Assembly: GCA_024276465.1 (NCBI GenBank)
Contig: JAJRXD010000040.1
Span: forward strand, 1 to 52,202
DNA: 52,202 bases
DNA from: Deltaproteobacteria bacterium
Lineage (GTDB): Bacteria; Desulfobacterota; WTBG01; CAIYCZ01; CAIRTM01
Direction: 5' to 3'
The notes beneath the pieces were generated by a model, which did not search any database, had not been told where the DNA came from, and worked only from the letters and a program-made list of their open reading frames with translations. This document shows, one piece after another, positions 1-9,049 of this stretch. A program made the translations under genes and the position numbers. Position 1 is the first letter of the stretch. Each line of letters begins with the position of its first letter.

Positions 1-439
1 CCTGCAAACCTGATTTATGGTCCAATCCTCTGGTTTCCCACGACTCAACAACCGCACTGAAATTTTTTAAATAAATATCTGAATCAGCTATGATTGCAGA
101 TGCCTTTGTGGCAATTTCTTCGTTTCCTGATTTCCCGGCCAGTTCCAGTATTGATTGTGATTCCTTTTTAAGTGCAGCCACATTCCTCTCCAGTCTATCA
201 AGGTACTTTTTATCCTTGCGGATAAGAAAATCCTTTTCATTCCTGCGGCACTGCAGCATCAAGACCTCAACCTTTGAGGCATGATCTGCAATGGCTATGT
301 CTACCTGCATGAGGTTATTGAAGTCTGCTGTTGTTGAGGTGAGGGAGAACTGGTAAATGCCCATTACCACCAGAAGTAGCAGCAGGACAATTCCAAACCC
401 CCCTATAAGTTTGTATGACAACTTCACATTTCTAAACAT
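1..439 (-). CDS. Methyl-accepting chemotaxis protein, N-terminal part (cut by window edge)
   Basis: My own translation from the ATG at 439 gives an open frame running off the left edge (about 146 residues seen). It starts with a short basic stretch and one membrane helix at about residues 10-32. A periplasmic helical sensor follows, carrying the RRNEKDFLIR-type motif (about residues 62-71) that is typical of HBM/4-helix-bundle chemoreceptor sensors. The second membrane helix, HAMP and signalling domains lie outside the window. A possible Shine-Dalgarno (GAAGGGG) sits about 6 bases before the ATG. The cheW gene lies 115 bp upstream on the same strand, so CheW and this receptor are probably co-transcribed. 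Receptor class is well supported; the ligand is unknown. Confidence 0.85.
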   Translation of the reverse strand, partial: MFRNVKLSYKLIGGFGIVLLLLLVVMGIYQFSLTSTTADFNNLMQVDIAIADHASKVEVLMLQCRRNEKDFLIRKDKKYLDRLERNVAALKKESQSILELAGKSGNEEIATKASAIIADSDIYLKNFSAVVESWETRGLDHKSGLQ

Positions 440-554
440 CCTAAACCCCTTCTTTCAATCAAAAAAATGAAAATTAATCACATTCAGTGATTTTATTACA
501 TAATATACCCCGGCACAAAATACGGGAAGAAACAGATCACGAATTGCGCAGGTC

Positions 555-1070
555 TCATGCCACCCTGTCCAAAGCTGCAATCTTATCTGTACTTAACACT
601 TTATCAATATCAAGCATAATTATGACTTTTTCTCCGACTTTTCCCATGCCAAGGATAAAACCTGTGTCAATGCCTGTTGCAAATGCTGGTGTAGGCTCAA
701 TCTGCCCCGCGCTGATGTCAAGCACCTCTGATACTTCGTCAACTATGATTCCTATTACTGTTACTGTTTCAGCTTCGCCTCTTACCTGAACCACGATGAT
801 GCAGGTCTTTTCAGTATCCTGCATGGTCTTCATCTCAAACTTTATCCTGAAATCTACAACAGGTATCACCTTGCCTCGCAGGTTTATAACTCCGCGGACA
901 AACGCAGGCATCCTGGGCACGCTTGTCACATCCATCATCTTGATTATTTCCTGAACCTTCAGGATCTCCAGCCCATAAACTTCCTGCCCTAAAACAAATG
1001 TCAGGTATTTGCCGGCCTTATCTGCCATGTCTTCTACAGCCTGGTCAGCAGTCCTGGTAGTTTCTTCCAT
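555..1070 (-). CDS. cheW: Chemotaxis coupling protein CheW
   Basis: A 171-residue soluble protein that couples chemoreceptors to the CheA kinase in cytoplasmic arrays. The CheW fold is readable in order: KYLTFVLGQEVYGLEI (about 21-36), the VQEIIK and VPRMPAFVRGVINLRGKVIPVVD core (about 39-73), IGIIVDEVSEVLDI (about 107-120) and a C-terminal IIMLDIDKVL strand. Length fits the family, with about 20 extra acidic N-terminal residues. A Shine-Dalgarno (GGGAGA) precedes the ATG. The gene lies directly upstream of the left-edge chemoreceptor on the same strand. Function is certain; which array it serves is inferred from position. Confidence 0.95.
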   Translation of the reverse strand: MEETTRTADQAVEDMADKAGKYLTFVLGQEVYGLEILKVQEIIKMMDVTSVPRMPAFVRGVINLRGKVIPVVDFRIKFEMKTMQDTEKTCIIVVQVRGEAETVTVIGIIVDEVSEVLDISAGQIEPTPAFATGIDTGFILGMGKVGEKVIIMLDIDKVLSTDKIAALDRVA

Positions 1071-1253
1071 AATCTCTCCCTTTTTAGTTAATTATTTTTA
1101 TTTGCTTTGAATTCATCAATTTGGGAAATTTTTTGAACCAAGCAGTATTTCGCTGTTTCTGGAAAAAACTTGAATACTTTTTTGACAAAAACCATTTGTG
1201 TTTGTGCATCATTTGCATTAATATGTTAAGATCACATACATTTCCAACAATTC

Positions 1254-2042
1254 TTAAAGGAGTTTCAAATATTCTGGAAAATCAGTTAGTTTTCTTTTTG
1301 CAATATAACCTGCAAAACCTTCTATCTCGTACAGCATACCCTGTGTAAGGGAAAGACCGTTTTTGCACGGGATAAAATCCGTCCAGATGACAGGCTTTTT
1401 AATTTTAGATACTGACAACAGATCAGGATACAACCCCTGATCGTTAAACATTGCCCGGGCCCGCCTCATATGATTTTCCGATGTAACAAGAACAAACTTT
1501 TTCATGCCTGCCTGTTCCATATACTTTTTTGCTTTAACAGCTTCATCAAGGGTGTTTTTAACTTCACCGTAGATCACAATCTGTCCCGGGACAATCCCCT
1601 GGTTTTGCAAAAAATCAACTACCAGCTCAGCCTCACTGAAGGATTTGCTCCTCAAATCCCCAAACAGGAGTTTCTGAACCTGCCCGGAACGAATAAGCCC
1701 GGCAGCAGCAATGATCCTCTCAATGTTCTTCCCGAAACGGTAATAACATTTGGGGGTAAAAGAACTGTTTCTTCTGTCAAGGTACCAGTTAGCGTCAGCC
1801 ATGCCAGTCAAAACCACTACAGCATCATATGTCCTGGATGAACTAATTGTATCGTCAATTGACCAGAATCTGACAGCCAGCTTCGAGCTAAAGGGAGCGG
1901 TAACAGCATAGAGGTAGAAAAACAGCAGGAACAGGACTGTTCTGCTTTGTCTCTTTTTAAACAGTTGAACAAAAAAAATCACAAAGGCGGGAATTAAAGG
2001 ATTTGTTAGAAATCTGGCGAAGTCTTTAATGGTAAATTGCAT
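1254..2042 (-). CDS. YdcF/ElyC/SanA-type DUF218 membrane protein
   Basis: A DUF218 domain protein. Family members such as E. coli ElyC and SanA act in envelope and peptidoglycan-precursor homeostasis. It opens with MQFTIKDF and one or two N-terminal membrane helices. The soluble domain follows: AVVVLTGMADAN, an ERIIAAAGLIRSGQVQKLLFGD stretch, NTLDEAVKAKKYM and VTSENHMRRARAMF, which are the family's conserved blocks. An upstream ATG at 2072 adds ten residues. I prefer 2042 because E. coli ElyC begins similarly (MLFTLKK); neither start has a clear Shine-Dalgarno. It stands alone between cheW and the divergent CoA-disulfide reductase gene. Family is confident; molecular role is not established here. 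Confidence 0.85.
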   Translation of the reverse strand: MQFTIKDFARFLTNPLIPAFVIFFVQLFKKRQSRTVLFLLFFYLYAVTAPFSSKLAVRFWSIDDTISSSRTYDAVVVLTGMADANWYLDRRNSSFTPKCYYRFGKNIERIIAAAGLIRSGQVQKLLFGDLRSKSFSEAELVVDFLQNQGIVPGQIVIYGEVKNTLDEAVKAKKYMEQAGMKKFVLVTSENHMRRARAMFNDQGLYPDLLSVSKIKKPVIWTDFIPCKNGLSLTQGMLYEIEGFAGYIAKRKLTDFPEYLKLL

Positions 2043-2272
2043 TATAGACTCATTTTTTGTGTCAGGTAACATGGAAATGCTGTCTCAGCCCACAGCAACA
2101 GTCCATAATATATATATCAATATATCAGTTTTCTTATTATCATAGTTTCGGTTGCCTGTGAAAAAATATTTCTGCTTTTTTTTCACAGGATTTTATAATA
2201 TTATCAATTAACACTTAACAGGGGATTGTAAAAATCATGCCTGATATTATCCTTCAACAGGAATCATAAAAA

Positions 2273-3928
2273 ATGAAGACATATATAATTGTTGGTGGTG
2301 TGGCAGGGGGAGCTTCTGCAGCTGCAAGGCTTCGCAGACGGGATGAAAAAGCCAGAATTATAATCTTTGAGCGCGGCGAATACATTTCCTTTGCAAACTG
2401 CGGGCTTCCTTATCATATAGGCGGTACAATAAAAAATCGCAAACAGCTGCTTGTCACAACACCTGAAGCCCTTAAATCCCGTTTCAATATAGATGTCCGT
2501 ACGCAAACTGAAGTTATTAAAATACTTCCTGACAGAAAAACTGTGGAAACAAAAAATCCGGACACTGAAGAAACGGTTTCTGTATCTTACGATACTCTTT
2601 TGCTTGCGCCTGGTGCATATCCGGTTATTCCTCCTGTAGAGGGCTCTGATCTTCATGGTGTTTTCAGCCTGAGAAACATGAATGATATGGACCGTATTAT
2701 TGCTTTTATAAATAAGCACAATCCGAAAACTGCTGTTGTAGCAGGGGGCGGGTTCATAGGCCTGGAACTTGCCGAGAACCTGGTGGAGCTTGAAATGGCT
2801 GTTAATATTGTGCAGCGTGGGAACCAGGTAATGAAACATCTTGATTACGAAATTGCCTCTGTAATTCATGACCACATGCTTGCAAAGGGTGTTGGGCTCT
2901 TTCTGGGTGATGCAATGGCTGCCATAAAAAAACAGAAGGACGGGCTCGAGGTAGTCTTGAAAAGCAACAGATCCATACTCTGTCATATGGTTCTTACAGG
3001 ACTGGGAGTCAGGCCCGAAACTGACCTTGCCAGGGATGCCGGTCTGAAGTTAGGCTCTCATGGAGGAATTGCTGTTAATCAGTATATGCAGACATCCAAT
3101 CCCTATATTTATGCTGTTGGGGATGCTGTGGAAGTAAAAAACATAATCACAGGAAAAGATGTCCTGCTGCCCCTGGCAGGGCCTGCAAACAGGCAGGGGC
3201 GCCTGGCAGCAGATAATATTTGTGGTGACAAAAAAGGCTTTTTTGGAGTGCAGGGCACAGAAATAATTAAAATTTTTGATCTGAGCGTTGCAAGGACAGG
3301 ACTGGCTGAAAAAGATTTTAAAGACAGCAACATTCCGGTGGGTAGCGCTGTAATCCATCCATTAAACCATGCAGATTATTACCCGGGGGCATCGCCTATG
3401 ACGATGAAGCTTGTTTTTTCCAGAGACAGGGGAGATCTGCTTGGAGCACAAATTGTCGGCACAAGCGGGGTTGATAAACGTATTGATGTTCTGGCTACAG
3501 CAATTCATGGCAAAATGACTGTTAAGGATTTAACAGAGCTTGAACTTGCCTATGCTCCACCCTACTCTTCTGCAAAAGATCCTGTAAACATGTTAGGGTT
3601 TGTTTCAGAAAACATACTTGCCGGTCAGGTCAAATCCGTTTACTGGAATGATGTTCAGGAACTTTCGAAAAATCATGCAGTAATTGATGTTAGAACTCCT
3701 GCTGAATTTGCGTCCGGTGCAATAAACACAGCTCAGAACTTCCCCCTTGATGAGCTTCGCAGCAGGCTTGACAGCCTGCCCGACAAACCCCTTCTTGTTT
3801 ATTGCGCAGCAGGGCTTCGGGGATATGTTGCGTGCCGGATTCTAAAACAAAATGGTTTTGACAGGGTTGTTAACTTGAGCGGAGGCTACAAAACCTACAG
3901 GCTGGCCACACAAAAATGGATGCAGTGA
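2273..3928 (+). CDS. cdr: CoA-disulfide reductase fused to rhodanese (CoADR-RHD)
   Basis: NAD(P)H- and FAD-dependent reductase of CoA disulfide or CoA persulfide, with a C-terminal sulfurtransferase domain. The FAD-binding start VGGVAGGASAAARLRRR, the single active-site cysteine Cys43 in SFANCGLPY, the NAD-binding AGGGFIGLELAENL segment and the YAVGDAVEV FAD motif are all visible. A rhodanese domain (about 455-551) carries the active-site loop CAAGLRG with Cys511. At 551 residues it matches known CoADR-RHD proteins. In anaerobes such enzymes are linked to polysulfide/elemental sulfur reduction or thiol-redox balance; which applies here cannot be told. It is transcribed alone and converges on the lipoprotein gene, with only 3 bp between the stops. 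Confidence 0.93.
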   Translation: MKTYIIVGGVAGGASAAARLRRRDEKARIIIFERGEYISFANCGLPYHIGGTIKNRKQLLVTTPEALKSRFNIDVRTQTEVIKILPDRKTVETKNPDTEETVSVSYDTLLLAPGAYPVIPPVEGSDLHGVFSLRNMNDMDRIIAFINKHNPKTAVVAGGGFIGLELAENLVELEMAVNIVQRGNQVMKHLDYEIASVIHDHMLAKGVGLFLGDAMAAIKKQKDGLEVVLKSNRSILCHMVLTGLGVRPETDLARDAGLKLGSHGGIAVNQYMQTSNPYIYAVGDAVEVKNIITGKDVLLPLAGPANRQGRLAADNICGDKKGFFGVQGTEIIKIFDLSVARTGLAEKDFKDSNIPVGSAVIHPLNHADYYPGASPMTMKLVFSRDRGDLLGAQIVGTSGVDKRIDVLATAIHGKMTVKDLTELELAYAPPYSSAKDPVNMLGFVSENILAGQVKSVYWNDVQELSKNHAVIDVRTPAEFASGAINTAQNFPLDELRSRLDSLPDKPLLVYCAAGLRGYVACRILKQNGFDRVVNLSGGYKTYRLATQKWMQ

Positions 3929-3931
3929 GTT

Positions 3932-5023
3932 TTAACGTCCTGCGGAGCCTTTTGCCAGTGCCTTAAAACGAACAATATAATATGGCTTCTTTGACAGATC
4001 TTCACCATTGTTCAGGGCAGCTGCCAGATGCAGCTGACTTGAAGCCACATAAATGTATCCATCAGGCCCAAAGCTCATACCGTCTGGCCAGACCAGAAGA
4101 CTTTCATCTCTGTAAAGAATGCGGTATTCTCCTGACGGCTCAATAACGCCAACAGCATAACTGGTTACATCGGTAATATAAATATTGCCTGCTCCATCCA
4201 CAGTAATACCGTCACAAACAGGCCTGTCACCATAGCGTTCTATTCTGGATGACAGGTCGTTTTCACTCAGGCTTTCATCTACCAGATCTTCCGTGCGAAT
4301 GCGCCAGAGGCTGCTGCCCTGCGAGGGCCCGTAATACAGCCATTCAGATTCAGGATCAATAGTGATCGGGTCTATACCTAACATGGGTACACCATTGCCG
4401 TCCCTGTCCACCCCCATTGTCTTATCACCAATTACAATTGGCAGGGGTTCCGGCACAACCGATTCATGCCCTTCCAGAACACGCCGGGAGCTGCCTGATT
4501 CAATGTCCACAATAACTATTGCAGGGCTTTCCGGTCCTGCAGGGTCTGAAATATAAATTTTATTATGCACAGGGTCAATTGCAAGATCATTGAAAAAGGA
4601 ATTACTCTTTCTTACAGGCTCCGGGATATCTATAATATCATGCAAGACATCCTTTCTGCTGTCCCACGCCACCAGCCTTGAAAACCCGCTGCCATTATCC
4701 AGCATCCATATAATGCCATTAAGGTCGGAACGTATACCCAAAACAGAACTCAGCCCAACATCATCCTCACCGGGCTCAGTAGCCCATTGCTCATTGGGAA
4801 ATGGTTTTACAGTACCATCTGGAAGCACCTCAATCACCCTGTAAAGGGGATCATACAGAGAGTGCTGACTGACAATTAAACGTCCGTCCGGGGTTACAGC
4901 AATATTGCCTGGCGCCTGGGAAAGTTCAGCAACGATTTCAAGCTGATAATCAGAACAGCTTGCACACAACAGTATCACAAATAAAACAACCACTGCGGGA
5001 AAATATTTTTTTGTTATTTTCAT
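3932..5023 (-). CDS. Royal-jelly/yellow-like beta-propeller lipoprotein
   Basis: A 363-residue secreted lipoprotein. The signal peptide MKITKKYFPAVVV... ends in a lipobox (CASC, lipidated Cys about residue 23). The rest is a beta-propeller with repeated 'DGxIYV/DxxGNIYI' strands. The signature GIDPITIDPESEWLYYGP belongs to the major royal jelly protein/yellow family, which is common in bacteria and related to SMP-30/gluconolactonase propellers. No catalytic or metal site is certain. The preceding gene on this strand is the glgP pseudogene (gap about 75 bp), so read-through is possible. Function unknown beyond likely small-ligand or sugar binding in the envelope. Confidence 0.8.
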   Translation of the reverse strand: MKITKKYFPAVVVLFVILLCASCSDYQLEIVAELSQAPGNIAVTPDGRLIVSQHSLYDPLYRVIEVLPDGTVKPFPNEQWATEPGEDDVGLSSVLGIRSDLNGIIWMLDNGSGFSRLVAWDSRKDVLHDIIDIPEPVRKSNSFFNDLAIDPVHNKIYISDPAGPESPAIVIVDIESGSSRRVLEGHESVVPEPLPIVIGDKTMGVDRDGNGVPMLGIDPITIDPESEWLYYGPSQGSSLWRIRTEDLVDESLSENDLSSRIERYGDRPVCDGITVDGAGNIYITDVTSYAVGVIEPSGEYRILYRDESLLVWPDGMSFGPDGYIYVASSQLHLAAALNNGEDLSKKPYYIVRFKALAKGSAGR

Positions 5024-5097
5024 TTTTTCAATTTCTTTTATGTCCGGTTTAGCACTAATTTTACAGCAGGAATAGCAGCAAAATGTAAAATATGGTG

Positions 5098-7592
5098 TTA
5101 TAACAGCTCTGGTTTTTTACTGGAAGGGATGTCAACTCGTTCCACGTTCCAGATATCACTGGCATACTCCCTGATTGTCCTGTCACTTGAGAACTTACCA
5201 CACCTTGCAACGTTAAGTATTGACATTTTTGTCCAGCACTTTTTGTCTCGATATGCCTTTTCAACAGCAGACTGCGCAGAAACATAGGCGTCAAAGTCAG
5301 CCATAAGACAGTATGCGTCACTGCCGGTAAGTTCCTCATAGATGGGCTTAAACAGCCCCGGCTCTTCGGTTGAAAAATAGTCTGTTCCTATCAGGCGCAT
5401 AACTTCCTGAAGAGATTGTGATTTCTTTATGTACACCTCAGGCTTGTAGCCTCTGTTTTTGAGATTCACAACATCTTCCTGGTTCAGCCCGAAGATGAAT
5501 ATGTTCTCCTTACCTACCTCTTCTAATATTTCAATATTGGCTCCGTCAAGTGTTCCGATAGTAACAGCGCCATTAAGGGCAAACTTCATGTTGCCGGTAC
5601 CTGATGCCTCTTTACCCGCAGTAGATATCTGCTCAGAAAGATCAGCAGCAGGAATAAGCCTCTCAGCAAGCGACACCCTGTAGTTTGGCAGAAACAAAAC
5701 CTTGAGAAATGAGTTTGTTGCAGGATCGTTATTTACAATACGTGCAATATTGTTTATAAGTTTTATAATGAGCTTTGCCCTGACATATCCAGGAGCTGCT
5801 TTTCCCCCTATGATGCAGGTCCGCGGGACCCTCCTGGGATCAGGTGATCTCTTAATCTCAAGGTACTTTGAAACAATGAAGAGAGCAAACAGCAGCTGAC
5901 GCTTATATTCATGAATACGTTTAACCTGAACATCTATCATTGAATCAGGGTGCAGTTCAACCCATTCCTCATTCCATACAACATCAGCAAGGCTGTGCTT
6001 GCAGGAAAGCTTGATCTCGCGCCACTGGTTCTGAAACTCTTCATCTTCGGCAAACTCTTCAAGCCCCCTCAGCATTTCAAGATCTTTAAGCCAGCCGTCA
6101 CCTACAGCATCTGTAATAAGAGCAGCAAGACCCGGGTTTGCTGCCCTCATCCAGCGGCGCGGAGTTACACCGTTGGTTTTGTTATTGAATTTTTCAGGCC
6201 AGAGCTTGTAAAAATCATTGAGAAGTGTCTCCCGGACAAGTCGGGAGTGAAGTTCGGCAACACCGTTTACAGAATGGCTTCCTGCAGCAGCAAGGTATGC
6301 CATTCTTATGTATTTTTCCCCGTTTTCGGAAATAATTGACATGCGGCTTAAAAGATCGTCTCTTCCCGGAAAGCATGCAGCAACCTCTTTTAGAAAATTG
6401 TGATTGATCATATAGATGATTTCCAGATGTCTCGGAAGAAGTTTGGCCATAAGAGATAACGGCCACTCTTCAAGAGCCTCGGGCAACACCGTGTGGTTTG
6501 TGTAACCGAAAGTCCTTGTTGTGATATCCCATGCATCTTTCCATTCCATATCCTCTTCATCAACCATCAGGCGCATAAGTTCAGGAATGGCAAGGGCAGG
6601 ATGGGTATCATTGAGCTGAATAGCAACCTTGTCAGGAAATGTTTTAATATCGCTGTTGTCAGCCTTAAAACGCCTTAAAATATCCTGTATGGAAGCCGAA
6701 ACCAGGAGGTACTCCTGCTTGAGCCTGAGTTCCCTGCCTTCGAAAAAATTATCATTCGGGTAAAGTACTTTTGTGATGTTCTCGCTTACAACCTTGCTCT
6801 CACAGGCCGACATATAGTCACCTGTATTAAAATAATCAAGGTTGAACTCCTCTGAAGCCTTTGCAGACCAGAGACGAAGTGTGTTCACATTGTTCGTCAT
6901 GTATCCCGGCACAGGGATATCATATGCCATTGCAATAACTTCTTCACCACCCCACCATACAGTTTTTTTCTGCCGAAGGCATCAGGCTTCTTCTCCACTT
7001 TGCCTCCGAAACGGACTTTGAAGTGATATTCCGGCCTCTCAAACTCCCACGGGCTTGGAAGTGCAAGCCAGTTATCAGCAGTTTCAATCTGTCTGCCGTT
7101 TGTTATCCTCTGGTGGAAAAGGCCGAATTCATAACGCAGACCATAGCCCTGCCCGGGAATACCGAGGGTTGCCATGGAATCTATGAAACAGGCGGCAAGC
7201 CTCCCGAGACCTCCGTTTCCCAGTCCGGCATCAGCTTCAAAACTTCGAATATATTCCATGTCCAGGTCAAGCTCTTTGAGAGCCTGACAGCAGACATCAT
7301 AAAGGCCTAAGTTTAAAAGGCTGTTTTCAAGAGATTTACCAAGAAGGTATTCCATGGAAAGATAATAAACACGCTTTGCATTTGTTTTATGGTATACCTC
7401 CTGGGTAATCATCCATTTTTCAACAAGCCGTTCCACAGCTGTATAAGCCATGCTGAGAAAACGGTCGTATCCTGTTGCACTGTAATGGTCCTTGGCAATA
7501 CGATACTCAAGGTTGTTCAAGATTGATGATTTTATTGACTCAACATCGCTACCCTTGCACTGGCAGCGCAATTTCTTAACCGGCTCAGACAT
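5098..7592 (-). pseudogene. glgP: Glycogen/maltodextrin phosphorylase, frameshifted
   Basis: Two overlapping frames (7592-6897 and 6930-5098) together encode one glycogen phosphorylase of about 830 residues, the family's normal length. The N-part holds KRVYYLSMEYLLGKSLENSL and the GNGGLGRLAACFIDSM motif. The C-part holds the pyridoxal-phosphate segment EASGTGNMKFALNGA, whose lysine binds PLP, and the C-terminal DRDKK-type region. Within a G-rich run near 6950 the frame shifts by one base: KKLYGG is followed by nonsense, while EEVIAMAYDIPVPGY continues in the next frame. Supplying one base restores continuity. As written, no full enzyme would be made; a sequencing or assembly error in the homopolymer is an equally good explanation. 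All other motifs look intact, suggesting a recent or artefactual lesion. Confidence 0.88.
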
Positions 7593-7756
7593 AAAACCCT
7601 CCCATGAACAGGCTGTTTATTAAGTTAAAACCCTATCGGAAATCAACATTAAAACTTCAGTTTTTTCATCAGGTTTAGCATACTTTAAAAAACAACAGGA
7701 AAATCCATTTTTTCTCTGGCCAGTCTTTACTTTTTGGACATTGTTCAAAAACATGG

Positions 7757-8074
7757 TCAGGACTTCTTCATCCGATTTATAAGCATGGTATTATATTTCT
7801 GTTGTTCTTCAGGAAACTCTTGCGCAATCCGCTGACCTTCACTTCCAAGTTGCCTGTGGTATAGTTTGTAAACATCACATTGCATGCAGTTATGCTCTTT
7901 CTCCGCAATTGTGCCCTGAACTTTCCCTCCACAAAGTGTTCCTGCAATAGCCCAACAGCTATGCCCAAGGCCTTCTTTTGAGGCAATACACTCACCAAGT
8001 TCCAAAACCTTAGGGCCACCATTCTCGCGGCCACAATTAAGGATTTCCCAGCAGTTTTTCATTCTCCTGTTCAT
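7757..8074 (-). CDS. Two-CW domain protein
   Basis: A small cysteine-rich cytoplasmic protein (105 residues) with the layout that names the two-CW family: NCWEILNCGRE at the start and HSCWAIAGTLCGG in the middle, then a CMQCDVYKLYH block. About eight cysteines suggest a metal or Fe-S site, but no cofactor is established. An AAGGAG Shine-Dalgarno lies about 8 bases before the ATG at 8074, inside the preceding small reading frame. In my knowledge of the family these proteins occur in sulfate reducers near signalling genes; the function is unknown. Confidence 0.75.
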   Translation of the reverse strand: MNRRMKNCWEILNCGRENGGPKVLELGECIASKEGLGHSCWAIAGTLCGGKVQGTIAEKEHNCMQCDVYKLYHRQLGSEGQRIAQEFPEEQQKYNTMLINRMKKS

Positions 8075-8240
8075 TTTCTTTACTCCTTTGTTGCAAATTA
8101 ACTATAATGTGTATTGTTTTATTCACTTTGCTTTCTTCATTAAGAAGCATTACATTAGTTGCCATTCCTCCAAAAACTGATTTCCCGTTAGCTGTTATTG
8201 AATTAACACTTTCTGTTACTTCTTTCAATTCAAAAAGCAA
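8037..8240 (-). pseudogene. Small reading frame resembling a chemoreceptor coiled-coil tail
   Basis: A 67-codon frame from a TTG at 8240, bounded upstream by an in-frame stop near 8252. It reads as a heptad-like helix (ELKEVTESVNSITANGKSV, then ATNVMLLNEESKVNK), similar in texture to the cytoplasmic helices of chemoreceptors. It overlaps the two-CW start, whose Shine-Dalgarno lies inside it. It has no convincing ribosome-binding site of its own. I read it as the remnant of a chemoreceptor that once preceded the two-CW gene; a tiny real gene or a chance frame cannot be excluded. Confidence 0.25.
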
Positions 8241-8285
8241 ATCCGGATCTTTTTATTTTTTTATTAAATTTCTTTCGAAAAAAGC

Positions 8286-8330
8286 TTGACACAGATGAAT
8301 TTTATGTTTATAATTAAGCAATTGCTTAAT
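8286..8330 (+). promoter_or_regulatory. Sigma-70 promoter with palindromic ArsR operator
   Basis: TTGACA at 8286-8291 and TATAAT at 8309-8314 are both consensus boxes with an ideal 17-bp spacer. A perfect 18-bp palindrome, ATTAAGCAATTGCTTAAT (8313-8330), overlaps the -10 end and the start region. It sits directly before the arsR-type gene at 8353, so autoregulation by steric blocking of the polymerase is the natural reading. Confidence 0.85.
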
Positions 8331-8352
8331 AACTTAATTATACTGTTGTTTT

Positions 8353-8766
8353 ATGAAAACAGAACCTTCTGAGATATTTAAAGTATTGAGCGTTGAAACG
8401 CGTGTAAAAATAATTGGGCTACTTAAAGCCCATGGATCTTTAGGCGCTAAGGATATTGCCGCAACAATAGGAATAACAACTGCGGCCGTATCACAACACC
8501 TCAAAATATTGAAACAAGCAGGTCTTGTAAAAAGCGAGAGGAAAGGATACTGGATACCCTATTCGATAGATGAGAAAGCAATGGATAACTGCCGGCGAAT
8601 ACTGAATGAAGTTTGCACGTGCGGATGCCAGGGAACAGGAAAATTTAGAGAATTTGAATTAGAAAAATCAAGCCTGGAATCGCTAAAAAAATATGAAAAA
8701 GAGCTTCGAAATAAACTTAGTACTGTGCGAGAAAGGGTAAAAAAACTGGAGGCCGATAAAAAATAG
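8353..8766 (+). CDS. ArsR/SmtB-family regulator with CxCxC C-terminal motif
   Basis: A 137-residue winged-helix repressor. EIFKVLSVETRVKIIGLLKAHG opens the ArsR fold; AKDIAATIGITTAAVSQHLKILKQAGLV is the recognition HTH; SERKGYWIPYSI is the wing. After the DNA-binding domain comes a cluster of cysteines, Cys80, Cys88, Cys90 and Cys92 (VCTCGC), a plausible soft-metal site, then a charged coiled-coil tail (about 100-137) that is unusual for ArsR proteins. The strong upstream promoter carries a perfect palindrome. The gene is followed after 66 bp by a 33-residue peptide repeating the same CxCGC motif. The sensed metal is not identifiable by eye. Confidence 0.9.
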   Translation: MKTEPSEIFKVLSVETRVKIIGLLKAHGSLGAKDIAATIGITTAAVSQHLKILKQAGLVKSERKGYWIPYSIDEKAMDNCRRILNEVCTCGCQGTGKFREFELEKSSLESLKKYEKELRNKLSTVRERVKKLEADKK

Positions 8767-8787
8767 GCAAATTTTTTTGCGGTAATT

Positions 8788-8812
8788 ATTAAGTGATTGC
8801 TAAACTGCTTAA
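8788..8812 (+). promoter_or_regulatory. Second operator-like site upstream of the CxCGC peptide
   Basis: ATTAAGTGATTGCTAAAC at 8788-8805 matches 14 of 18 positions of the perfect palindrome in the arsR promoter. TTAAG (8789-8793) is also mirrored by CTTAA (8808-8812). Its place just after the arsR stop and before the peptide start suggests a second repressor-binding site or a roadblock. No good -35/-10 pair was found here. Confidence 0.45.
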
Positions 8813-8814
8813 AC

Positions 8815-8829
8815 AGAAAGGAGGTGATC
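8815..8829 (+). promoter_or_regulatory. Exceptionally long Shine-Dalgarno
   Basis: AGAAAGGAGGTGATC is complementary over 15 bases to the conserved 3' end of bacterial 16S rRNA. The GGAGG core lies 9 bases before the ATG at 8833. Most sites in this window match only 4-6 bases. It predicts very strong initiation of the small cysteine peptide and decides its start. Confidence 0.8.
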
Positions 8830-8832
8830 AAG

Positions 8833-8934
8833 ATGGCAGAAAAAAAGAGAAGCTGTGACTGTGGATGCATTCCACTCAAACAAAAGAGTGAAAAAGCAGC
8901 CAAAAGCAAAAAGAAGGCCAGGAAGTTTAAATAA
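8833..8934 (+). CDS. 33-residue lysine-rich CxCGC peptide (novel small gene)
   Basis: A short gene begins at ATG 8833 and ends at TAA 8932-8934. It encodes 33 residues: a basic start, then SCDCGC (Cys8, Cys10, Cys12), IPLKQK, and a tail almost entirely of lysine, alanine, serine and arginine. The three closely spaced cysteines echo the VCTCGC motif of the ArsR protein encoded just upstream, so both may bind the same metal. The 15-base Shine-Dalgarno argues for high expression. It could be a metallothionein-like buffer, a metal donor to the regulator, or a DNA/RNA-binding basic peptide; I recognise no family. Confidence 0.6.
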   Translation: MAEKKRSCDCGCIPLKQKSEKAAKSKKKARKFK

Positions 8935-9020
8935 GCAGAGCATTGCCAGGGGGGATTGGAAAACAGAAAAAACCCTGTCCTCCCTGGTCTGTTTGCAAAA
9001 TTCGATTTATATCTGTTCTG

Positions 9021-9049
9021 AAAAAGATGGCCGGCCTGTTTATGCCGGC
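9021..9049 (-). terminator. Rho-independent terminator after the HgcAB-like gene
   Basis: GCCGGC (9030-9035) pairs with GCCGGC (9044-9049) around an 8-base loop. On the minus strand it is followed by CATCTTTTT. It overlaps the stop codon of the HgcAB-like gene and closes the 9.0-12.1 kb operon. Confidence 0.6.

Noticed and set aside
2264-2986. 240-codon minus-strand frame opposite the CoA-disulfide reductase
   Set aside because: Shadow of a confidently identified gene; low-complexity composition and no start signal.
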